From the NCBI RefSeq assembly GCF_003711105.1, contig NZ_CP023865.1:6478501-6542500 (forward strand): a stretch of 64,000 nt of DNA, written 5' to 3'. The notes below the pieces were generated by a model. It worked only from the letters and a program-made list of their open reading frames with translations, was not told the DNA's origin and did not search any database. The position numbers and the translations under genes were made by a program. Shown here in pieces: positions 9,833 to 17,017 of this stretch; the first letter of the stretch is position 1, and each line of letters starts with the position of its first letter. Source of the DNA: Actinoplanes teichomyceticus ATCC 31121. Lineage in GTDB: Bacteria > Actinomycetota > Actinomycetes > Mycobacteriales > Micromonosporaceae.

Positions 9833-10849
9833 TCAACGATCGGCCAGGTCGAGCGGTAGCTGAGCGGCAGCCGGGCCGAGCGAGTAGAAGATCAGTCGCA
9901 CCGGGCTGCCAGTGGCTGCTGTGGTGAGCACTGATTCAACGTCTGGCCACCGCAGCCCGCCGATTCCTGCCGCGATCTGCGGCAGGCCGATGGCCGTGAT
10001 ACCGCGCTGCTCGGCGTCGGCCAGCATGCCTGCAACCGCATGCTGGACGGCGTCGATCCTGGCATGCGGGCCGGGCCTGTCTTGGGTGGCGAGGTTGTAC
10101 ACGGTCATCCCGTCGGGTGTCTGCCACACGTGCATACCGCCGATGGTGAGATGGCCGGTACGGCAGGCGGTGCGGTAGCTGTCGTACAGGTGGGTCCATC
10201 GGTTGCGGATTTGCCGGGCGATGCCGGCACCCATGATGCCGCGGCAGTTGACGCCGTGGGCGATCGCGGGTAGCTGGGAGGCGAGTAGGTCACCGGTGCG
10301 GTGTTCGACTGCCTGCATGGCGGCGCCGGGGCCAATCACCATATCGTCGCGCCACTTCCCGGCCTTTCGGATCGCCGCCACGCAATGGGCGGTGCCGCGG
10401 CTGGCCGGGTCCCACACGACGAAGTCGTCCGCGTTGTCGACCATGAACTGGTTTCGCCAGAAGTTGGCGTGCAACCCGTCGACCTTGAGTGCGGTGGTGC
10501 CGTGGATCTGCTCCATCACGTACGTCGCCTTCCACGCCGCGGCGGCGATCTCCGCGAACTCTGGCAGCCGGTTCCGTTCGAGCACAGACGCCTTGCCCCA
10601 GTAGTACTGGGCGTACCCCTTGTTCGGCAGGGCTAGCCACAGCCGTATTCCGAGCCGGATCGCGACCCGGGCCAATAGTTCGTCCCAGCCCTCAGCCGCC
10701 CCGCTCATGACGACCAGGCGGCTGCCGTGCTTCGACAGCCGCCGCGCGACCGCGTCCATGCAGCGGTCCATCGCCTCCACCTGCACGTGACGTGGCGCCG
10801 TGCGCAGGCTCCGGGAGCCGGTGCCTGCGAGCACGAAATCACCGGTCAT
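9833..10849 (-). CDS. SLOG-macro domain fusion protein
   Basis: 338 residues. Residues 1-165 form a Rossmann-like SLOG domain (GTGSRS loop near 9, MSGAAEGWDE near 48, then DNADDFVVWDP and SRGTAHC), the nucleotide-binding fold of the DprA/YspA group. Residues 185-338 are a macro domain (HGVNCRGIMGAGIA, then LPQIAAGIGG), which binds or cleaves ADP-ribose derivatives; the MGAGIA loop resembles DarG-type macro domains. Both halves bind nucleotides, so sensing or hydrolysing an NAD- or ADP-ribose-derived signal is a reasonable inference. It is the last gene of a minus-strand operon, starting ATGA-overlapped with the gene before. No partner ADP-ribosyltransferase is adjacent. Confidence 0.8.
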   Translation of the reverse strand: MTGDFVLAGTGSRSLRTAPRHVQVEAMDRCMDAVARRLSKHGSRLVVMSGAAEGWDELLARVAIRLGIRLWLALPNKGYAQYYWGKASVLERNRLPEFAEIAAAAWKATYVMEQIHGTTALKVDGLHANFWRNQFMVDNADDFVVWDPASRGTAHCVAAIRKAGKWRDDMVIGPGAAMQAVEHRTGDLLASQLPAIAHGVNCRGIMGAGIARQIRNRWTHLYDSYRTACRTGHLTIGGMHVWQTPDGMTVYNLATQDRPGPHARIDAVQHAVAGMLADAEQRGITAIGLPQIAAGIGGLRWPDVESVLTTAATGSPVRLIFYSLGPAAAQLPLDLADR

Positions 10850-11040
10850 GCGACTGGCCCTGTTCGGCCACGGCAGGTGACAAGACTCGGATCGTCGGTC
10901 ATCCGGTCTGCGGGGCCCAGATCAGCGAACTTCGTCTCGCAACAGCCAGTCTCGTTGGTGCCGGGGAAAGCCTTGAAGTGCCACACCTTAGTCTCGGCGG
11001 CTGGGCTGGCGGCACTGTCGTCGGTGTGGTGGGCGTTCAT
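10846..11040 (-). CDS. Small Cys-containing protein
   Basis: 64 residues. I chose ATG 11040 because AAGGAGG lies 5 bp upstream and the ATG overlaps the previous stop as ATGA; an upstream ATG at 11046 would leave no spacer. Residues include a GCCET pair and TDDPSLVTC. The last motif recurs in the gene at 24504-24890 (TDEPSLVTCPDC), so these are probably related zinc-ribbon proteins of the element. Function unknown. Confidence 0.65.
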   Translation of the reverse strand: MNAHHTDDSAASPAAETKVWHFKAFPGTNETGCCETKFADLGPADRMTDDPSLVTCRGRTGPVA

Positions 11041-11785
11041 CGCCATCCTCCTTCAAGCACAGCCAGGATCGGCTTGGTCGTGATTGCGGGCATCTCGTCG
11101 GCGTCGCCCAGCACCAAGGTCAGGGTCGGCTTATGGAACCGTTCGCCCTCGGGTGGGGGAGTCCAATTCTTGTCGACGTGCCGCCACACCTGCCACCAAT
11201 CGATCTCCGGAAGGTGCCGTTCGAGAACACCGCCGGTGTTCGCGGCGGGCGTCGGCGCCGGGTGGGTGGCAAGTTCGGCGGCGTTGCGGGCGAGCAGGTC
11301 TGCGTACCAGGTCCGGCAGTTTGGCTGTGAGCACGCTCCTACGGTGTGCCGTTTCCCGGTGAGCGGGTCGGTGAGCTGCCGCTGCTGATCCCAGGAGGCG
11401 TTACGGCCGCACAAGCCTTCCCGCCGTTGCATGGGCCGCCCGCAGGTGGCCTGGCCGAGGCCGCGGTCTCCGTCGGTTCGGGGCGAGTAGCGGCGCCGAT
11501 CCTGGTAGAACACGTCGACAATTCGTTTGCGGGGGTGCGAGTCGGCCGGGCGGTCTGGTCCGGCAGGAGCATGTCCATGCCGAGCCGGCGCCGCCCGTAG
11601 ACGGCGTCCGCGATCGGGGCGAGGGGCATGTGTTCGCCAGCGGGCCAGTGCGGGTCGCCGAGGTCGAGGCAGCGGGTCATGCCGATGCCGACGAGGAGGA
11701 GTTCACCGACGCATTCGGGGTCGGCGAGCATCACGGCGATCCGCTTTTCGTGGGCTCGGAGCTGGGCGGCAGCCGGGCCGTTCAC
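11037..11785 (-). pseudogene. Frameshifted zinc-ribbon hypothetical protein
   Basis: The N-terminal part starts at GTG 11785 (GGGAG 5 bp upstream) and reads VNGPAAAQLRAHEKRIAVM through VGIGMTRCLDLGDPHW to about 11535. The C-terminal part (158 residues from 11513) is in another frame: VFYQDRRRYSPRTD, four or more Cys (CGRPM, LCGRN, CSQPNC) and PTLTLVLGD. The two halves overlap smoothly across 11515-11545, so one gene has lost or gained a base there, or the sequence has an error. The C-terminal ORF could be expressed alone. It belongs to the operon of the SLOG-macro gene. Confidence 0.6.
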
Positions 11786-11858
11786 TGGCACTCCCGCGAG
11801 TGCTGATCGGCACGCCGGTTCAGTTCGGCGAGGGCTAGGCCGCGTTTCGTAAAGGTCA

Positions 11859-12752
11859 TCAGAGCCATTGGTTGATGACGGCGATGGTGACGGTGGCTTC
11901 GAAGCGGACGGCAAGCTTGTCGTACCGGGTGGCCATCGCCCGGTTCTGTTTGAGCTGGTTGATGCCGCATTCCACGGCGTGACGCTGCCGGTACACGACC
12001 GGGTCGAACGCCGGAGGACGCCCGCCCTTGGAGCCTTTGGCCTTGCGGTAGGCGTCCTGGTCGGCCTTGCTCGGGATGCACACCCTGATCCTGCGGCGGC
12101 GGGCGTACCCGCGATTGCCCCGGCTGGTGTACGCCTTGTCCGCCAGGACCAGATCCGGCCGGGTACGGGGCCGGCCACCACCGACCCGATAGACCTTGAT
12201 GCGTTCCAGGACCTTGATGAACTGCGGACTGTCACCCCGCTGACCAGCGGTGATCACCGTCGACAGCGTCTTACGACCCTGCTCACAGGCCAGATGGGTC
12301 TTGGTGGTGAACCCGCCCCGGGACCTGCCCAGAGCATGATCGCCGGGTTCGGCGAACACCCCACCCGGCGGTTCCTTCTGCAGGTCACCATCACGACGGG
12401 CACCCGCGGCATGCTGATGGGCACGGCTGATCGTGGAATCGACGCTCACCGCCCACTCGATGTCACCGGCGGCGTCGGCCCGGGTCTGGAGCCGGGCCAG
12501 GATCTTCGCCCACGTCCCGTCGCGCTGCCAGCGCCGGAACCAGCGATACAACGTCTGCCAGGGTGCGTACACCTCGGGCACGTCCCGCCACGGTGTTCCC
12601 GCCCGGACCCGCCACCGGATCCCATCGATGATCTGCCGTTTCGTCCATCGCGGCGGACGGCCTCGCCGTGGCTCCGCAGGCAGCGCAGGTTCCAGCACCG
12701 CCCACTGAACGTCGGTGAGATCGTGTCGCCTCGCTGCCGCTACCCTGGGCAC
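11859..12752 (-). CDS. IS5-family transposase
   Basis: 297 residues from a GTG. The N-terminal DUF4096-type domain ([30 protein letters not shown]) is followed by the DDE core: Asp in [15 protein letters not shown], Asp in LADKAYTS, Glu in [16 protein letters not shown]. Length and motifs are complete, so it is probably active. The same type occurs as fragments at 21853 and 24988. Confidence 0.92.
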   Translation of the reverse strand: MPRVAAARRHDLTDVQWAVLEPALPAEPRRGRPPRWTKRQIIDGIRWRVRAGTPWRDVPEVYAPWQTLYRWFRRWQRDGTWAKILARLQTRADAAGDIEWAVSVDSTISRAHQHAAGARRDGDLQKEPPGGVFAEPGDHALGRSRGGFTTKTHLACEQGRKTLSTVITAGQRGDSPQFIKVLERIKVYRVGGGRPRTRPDLVLADKAYTSRGNRGYARRRRIRVCIPSKADQDAYRKAKGSKGGRPPAFDPVVYRQRHAVECGINQLKQNRAMATRYDKLAVRFEATVTIAVINQWL

Positions 12753-12807
12753 GAGGTCTCCGGTGGTTCAGGTTTGCTTGGTCGCTAACCCGTTTACCGG
12801 AGACCTC
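12753..12807. repeat. 12-bp inverted repeat at the transposase 5' end
   Basis: GAGGTCTCCGGT at 12753-12764 and its exact complement at 12796-12807, directly ahead of the transposase start. The truncated IS near 25.4 kb keeps the same pair (25405-25416 and 25450-25461). It could be an operator or an mRNA hairpin limiting transposase synthesis. Confidence 0.75.
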
Positions 12808-13041
12808 ACTTCGTATCGACAACCGCCACGCCGGGACACGTCACACCTCGCCCGCACTTACGAAACGCGGCCTAGGCGCGGTTGCATGACGACACTCCCC
12901 GTTCGCGTGCTGCCGTATGCAGAGACTACCTTCAATGGGCAATGTCGGTTCACCCTGGTCAGTGGCCGCGCTTCAGCACCTGATGCTGCTTTCGCCGTTC
13001 TATGTGCATCACTCGGAGACCGTTGTTCTTGGCCGAGTGCT

Positions 13042-14862
13042 TCAGGATGCGTTGACCGTGGCGGTTATGCGTTGCTGGATGCTCGTGTTGTACGGGTCGA
13101 TCTTGGTGGCGGTGTGAAGCCAGTCGAGTGCTTGGGCTGGGGTGCTGTGGTCGGCGAGGTGGGTGCAGGCGTCGAGGGCGTCGCGGCGTATCGCTTCTCG
13201 GGTCGGGGAAATCCAGGGCCAGGTGTGGCCGGCGGCGAGTTCGCCTTGGTACAGCTCGATCAGGCGCCGGCAGGACTTGGTGCGGCTGGATGTGCTGATG
13301 GCGCTCACCGCTTTCGCCGCCTCGGTTCGCCATAGGTTGAGGTCGGTGTCGATCACGTCGGTGTTGAGCTGGTAACGGTCCTCACGGCGGGTGATGGGGT
13401 CGCCGATGATGGGTTGGAGCTGGCGTCGCAGGTCGCTGAGTGTGGTGTGCAGGCGCTGGGTGATCGTGGCTGGGGCAAGGTTGGGCCAGACGGCACTGAT
13501 GATTTCTTCGCGGCGCGCGCCTTCGGGGTGGACGGCGAGGTAGGCCAAGATCTGCAGGCCAGCGGTGCGGCGTAGCCGGATGGGCTGGCTATCGACGGTT
13601 AGTTCGCAGGCACCCAGCAAGGTCAGTGTCGCGACGGGGCGCGAGGGTGTGGTGGTTGGGCCGGAAGGCTGGGGTCCGGATGCTGCGCCGCGCACGGTGC
13701 CGGCGTGGCGCTGTTGGATCAGTGTTAGCAGGTCGGTAGCGGCGCGCGGGTCGAGAGTGCACAGCCGCCGGCCCGTGGAGATGCCGGTGCCGGTGGTGGT
13801 GCCGTCTTCTGTGATGTGCCATTGGGCTGCGGGGACGCTGGTGGCGTCGAAGCCGAGTACGGTGATCGCCGCAGAAGAGCCGGTAGATGGTTGGTCGCCG
13901 CGGTCGGCTCGGTCAGGCAAGGATGGGCCGGCGGCGTAGTGCGGTTCTGGCGCTGCGCCCGGGGGCCCGGCGACTACGTGGATGCCGGGCAGAGGCGTGG
14001 TGGGATTGATTTGTGGGAGAAGCTTCCGCAAGTCGTCGTGCCGCACGGCGAGCCGGGTGTGGCTGCCTGGGGTTGTGGCGGCGGAGACGGCAGTGGCGAC
14101 GAGCAGTCCGCGGGCGGCAGCGGGTGCGCCGGGGCCGTGCAGGGACAGCAGGCCGGTCGGCAGCTGCTCGGGCGCGGTGGCAGCGTGCGCGGGAGGGCTG
14201 GTGGCGGTGTTGTCACTGAGGGTGGTGGTGATGGCTTGAGCGGCGGGCGGAAGCGGTTGTAGGTCGGGGTCGTGGTGGTGCGTGCTGATCCGGCGGGGGT
14301 TGGGTTGGTAGGTGCGCCGTCGGTGCAGCAGCGCCATGCCAGAGAGAGCCGTTACAGCGAGAGCTGTGTGATAAGGCATCCATCCGCCGTCGGGCAACAC
14401 GACTCCGGCCGGGGTTGGGGCGGTGGATATAGCCGTGTTGTGGCTGGGGTCGGCGCTGGTGGGGTCGTCCGGTGGTGGCGTGGTGGCGACGGGTGGTGCG
14501 GTGGCGTGGTCAGCGGTGATGGCGGGAAGCGTGAGCGCGGCGACGCTGGCCATGGATCCGGCGGTCATCTGGGCGGGCGTGGGTAACGGCAGTTTCCGCA
14601 GCCGCCGCCATCGTGCGGTGGCGGCGAGCACGATGCGACGCACGAGGTAGCCGCCAAGGAGGAGCCAGAGCAGGGTGGCGATGAGCACGATGGCGGCGAG
14701 CACATCGGCGGTGGTGCGGGGCTGCTGAAGCCAGTTTTGTACATCTTCGGCGGTCAGTGCCGGTAAGGGATGGTGCAGGAGCCAGACTCCGGCGAGCAGC
14801 GGTGGACCGGCGATGAAAGCGACGGTGATCAGCGCTGTTGCGGCACGGTACATCCAACGCAT
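13042..14862 (-). CDS. Membrane-anchored BTAD-domain regulator
   Basis: 606 residues. Two N-terminal membrane helices (about 8-30 and 55-78) and a third near 170 are followed by a Pro/Thr-rich linker and a middle domain. From about 410 there is a SARP-type winged helix (LTLLGACELTV, LAYLAVHPEGARREE, RLHTTLSDLRRQL) and a C-terminal bacterial transcriptional activation domain (BTAD). SARP regulators are normally soluble; tethering a DNA-binding domain to the membrane is unusual and suggests envelope-signal sensing or release. It follows the Hsp70-like gene by 15 bp, so the two are co-transcribed. It shares its architecture with the LysM-BTAD protein on the opposite strand. Confidence 0.8.
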   Translation of the reverse strand: MRWMYRAATALITVAFIAGPPLLAGVWLLHHPLPALTAEDVQNWLQQPRTTADVLAAIVLIATLLWLLLGGYLVRRIVLAATARWRRLRKLPLPTPAQMTAGSMASVAALTLPAITADHATAPPVATTPPPDDPTSADPSHNTAISTAPTPAGVVLPDGGWMPYHTALAVTALSGMALLHRRRTYQPNPRRISTHHHDPDLQPLPPAAQAITTTLSDNTATSPPAHAATAPEQLPTGLLSLHGPGAPAAARGLLVATAVSAATTPGSHTRLAVRHDDLRKLLPQINPTTPLPGIHVVAGPPGAAPEPHYAAGPSLPDRADRGDQPSTGSSAAITVLGFDATSVPAAQWHITEDGTTTGTGISTGRRLCTLDPRAATDLLTLIQQRHAGTVRGAASGPQPSGPTTTPSRPVATLTLLGACELTVDSQPIRLRRTAGLQILAYLAVHPEGARREEIISAVWPNLAPATITQRLHTTLSDLRRQLQPIIGDPITRREDRYQLNTDVIDTDLNLWRTEAAKAVSAISTSSRTKSCRRLIELYQGELAAGHTWPWISPTREAIRRDALDACTHLADHSTPAQALDWLHTATKIDPYNTSIQQRITATVNAS

Positions 14863-14877
14863 GGCCTACATCCCGAG

Positions 14878-16764
14878 TCAGCGGGGGCCGGCGTGCAGCG
14901 CCCACAGCCGTTTGAGGAGCCAGACGGTGGTGGCGCCTGCGTAGAAGGCGCCGAGCATGTGGCGACCCCATGGGGTCTGCACGAGGATCATCAGGGGAAT
15001 GGCTAGAGCGACGCTCAGGCCGGCTCGGACGGCGAGGTGGCGAGCAAGGGCGCAAGCGATTCCCACGGCGACGAGCAGTCCAGCGGTGTACTGGAATGCT
15101 GGCCCCCAGGGGGCCAGCCAGTACGGCAGCGGAATGATCGAGTAGAACGAGCCGATGACGACACCCGCTGTCGCGCTGATCAGTGAGCTGGCTGGGAAGC
15201 TGAGAAAGGCGTCCCAGCCGCCGGTAGGAGTGTCCCTGCGGCGCCAGGCAGCTACGGCGAGCAGCGCGGCACATCCGGCGACGGGCAGGATCGGCCAGAC
15301 AGCCCATTGCAGCGTCCACGACGGGACGTTGGTGCCGGCCCCGTTGAAGTAGGCGGTAGCCACCAGTGCGTACAAGTAGGCGACCGCGGGTCCGGCGATG
15401 ACGGCGATGCCGATTCCGGCGGTGATCCTGCTGTTCGGCCTCGATCGGCCGGGGGTGTGCGCGTTCTGGTCGAGCAAGGCGGCGAACACCGAGGCTGCCT
15501 GTAAGAAGCAGACCTGGGCCAGCACGACGGCGACGGTCAGCTGCGACCAGGCGGCGTACAACTCGTACACCGCTCCCCGGTACTCGCCAAACGGGACGCT
15601 GCCGTAGAGATCGGCTTTCCAGAGGAAGAAGGCGTACAGCACCAGTGATGCCGCTCCCGGTACGCCGAGCAGGAAGATCCGCCGCTGCGGCGGCAACTGT
15701 AGTGGTTCCTCCTGGCGGACGGCTCGGGCCGCGGCGCCCGCAGGGTCGGAGTCGGCCGCGCCGATGACCGCGGTCAACGCTGGCTGTGCCGCGATCTGCG
15801 GCGTGACGCCGAGTTTGGCCGCGATCACCTCGGCGGCACCGGGTAGCAAGGCGACGCCACCGATGAGGTGCACGCCGTGGACTTCGGCGAGGGTGAGATC
15901 CGCGGCCGCGACCGCCTCGGCGGCCAGTTCGCCGACGCGTTCGAGCACCGGTTGCGCAGCCTGCGTCACCTGGAGGTTGGTGACCACTAGCGGCCCCGCC
16001 GCGCCGGGGATCGGCACGGTCACCGCCACCTGGTCGGGTAGCGCTTGCTGTGCGGTGCGGACCACGGCGAGGGTGTTCCATCGCTGTTCGGCGGGTAGGT
16101 CCTCCAACATCGTGCCGGTCAATGCCACCGTCAGCAGCGCCTCGATGCGATCTCCGCCGGCCTGCGCGTCATCAAGCGTGGACAGGATTTCGACCTGCTG
16201 CCCACTTTGGCGCAGGACGGTAATCTCGCAACCCGCTCCAACGTCGATGACCAGCAACACCCGGTCCGTGTCTGCTGACGACCCGGCCGGAGGAGCGATC
16301 CTCGAGGCGGCTGCGACAGGTACCTCGACCAGCCGCGACGCATGCAGGCCGGCGGCGCGGGCAACATGCCGCAGCCACGTCTTGCGGCGCGGCCCCCACC
16401 CGGCCGGCACGAGCAGCTGCGCCTGCTGCACCGGTTCGCCCATGATCCGGGTCGCCTCTGCGGCAACCTGCCGCAGCGTGGCCGCCGCCAGCTCCGCGAC
16501 CTCGACCGTCACACCGGCGACGGTGACATGCCCGCTACCGGCCTGTAGTGGCGATGCGACGAACCCGTCCGGGTCGGTGACGGCTCGCCGCCAGGCTTCC
16601 GCACCGACTACCACCTCACCGGCACTGACGTGCACTGCGGAAGACAGCCACCAGCCGCCGTCAGATTGCAGCAGGAGCCAGGATCCGTCCGAGCGGATCA
16701 GAACCGCACGCGTGATGGCCGCCCCGTAATCGATCACCAGCGATGGAATCACCGGCTCAGTCAA
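14878..16764 (-). CDS. Hsp70-like actin-fold ATPase fused to a membrane domain
   Basis: 628 residues. The N-terminal 370 residues are an actin-fold ATPase of the Hsp70 group: phosphate-1 motif VIDYGAAITRAVL near 9, VGAEAWRRAV, phosphate-2 motif LVIDVGAGCEIT near 200, and adenosine motif VHLIGGVALLPG near 315. The usual peptide-binding domain is absent; after about 395 there are five to seven membrane helices. It is therefore not a conventional chaperone, more likely an ATP-dependent membrane sensor or scaffold. It is the first gene of an operon with a membrane BTAD regulator and divergent from a second one. Confidence 0.8.
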   Translation of the reverse strand: MTEPVIPSLVIDYGAAITRAVLIRSDGSWLLLQSDGGWWLSSAVHVSAGEVVVGAEAWRRAVTDPDGFVASPLQAGSGHVTVAGVTVEVAELAAATLRQVAAEATRIMGEPVQQAQLLVPAGWGPRRKTWLRHVARAAGLHASRLVEVPVAAASRIAPPAGSSADTDRVLLVIDVGAGCEITVLRQSGQQVEILSTLDDAQAGGDRIEALLTVALTGTMLEDLPAEQRWNTLAVVRTAQQALPDQVAVTVPIPGAAGPLVVTNLQVTQAAQPVLERVGELAAEAVAAADLTLAEVHGVHLIGGVALLPGAAEVIAAKLGVTPQIAAQPALTAVIGAADSDPAGAAARAVRQEEPLQLPPQRRIFLLGVPGAASLVLYAFFLWKADLYGSVPFGEYRGAVYELYAAWSQLTVAVVLAQVCFLQAASVFAALLDQNAHTPGRSRPNSRITAGIGIAVIAGPAVAYLYALVATAYFNGAGTNVPSWTLQWAVWPILPVAGCAALLAVAAWRRRDTPTGGWDAFLSFPASSLISATAGVVIGSFYSIIPLPYWLAPWGPAFQYTAGLLVAVGIACALARHLAVRAGLSVALAIPLMILVQTPWGRHMLGAFYAGATTVWLLKRLWALHAGPR

Positions 16765-17017
16765 ACAGAAGATCCCCGATCAGTCACGCCGCGACAGCAC
16801 CGTGTCGTTCCAGTGTGAGCTATCACCCGCACCGCTCTCTGACCAGCACATGTAAGGCACACCGCGGGAAGTGTGAGCGTTTGTGAGTAGCGCAGACCAG
16901 TCCCGCCGCAGCATTCGGGCTTAGCGTCACGCCATAGCCCTCCCGGCTTCGCGGAGGCATTCGACCTTGCGCACGGGGCCGCTACCCGTTAGCCATTCGA
17001 CTCCAGGAGCGAACGAG
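16765..17017. promoter_or_regulatory. Divergent promoter region, Hsp70-like and LysM-BTAD genes
   Basis: About 250 bp between divergent starts, likely to hold both promoters and any autoregulatory site. I could not identify reliable hexamers. AGGAG at 17004-17008 is the ribosome site that favours the TTG at 17018 over the TTG at 16967. Confidence 0.5.

Larger units (their letters stand above)
11839..12871 (-). mobile_element. Complete IS5-family insertion sequence
   Basis: 1033 bp bounded by perfect 15-bp inverted repeats (GGCCGCGTTTCGTAA at 11839-11853, its complement ending at 12871). It is flanked by CTAG on both sides (11835-11838 and 12872-12875), the target duplication typical of the IS427 group. 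One intact transposase gene fills it. Confidence 0.9.
11782..12887 (-). pseudogene. Tiny ORF split by the IS5-type insertion
   Basis: Removing the IS at 11839-12871 and one CTAG copy restores a reading frame of 22 codons: ATG 12887 (GGGGAG 7 bp upstream), MQPRLALAELNRRADQHS, stop at 11782-11784. The stop overlaps the next start as GTGA. It may be a leader peptide or the tail of a longer ORF, as the frame stays open upstream of the ATG. The IS therefore sits at the head of the SLOG-macro operon and probably alters its expression. Confidence 0.5.

Noticed and set aside
11868..12788. Plus-strand frame of 306 codons across the IS
   Set aside because: Antisense of an intact transposase with clear DDE motifs.
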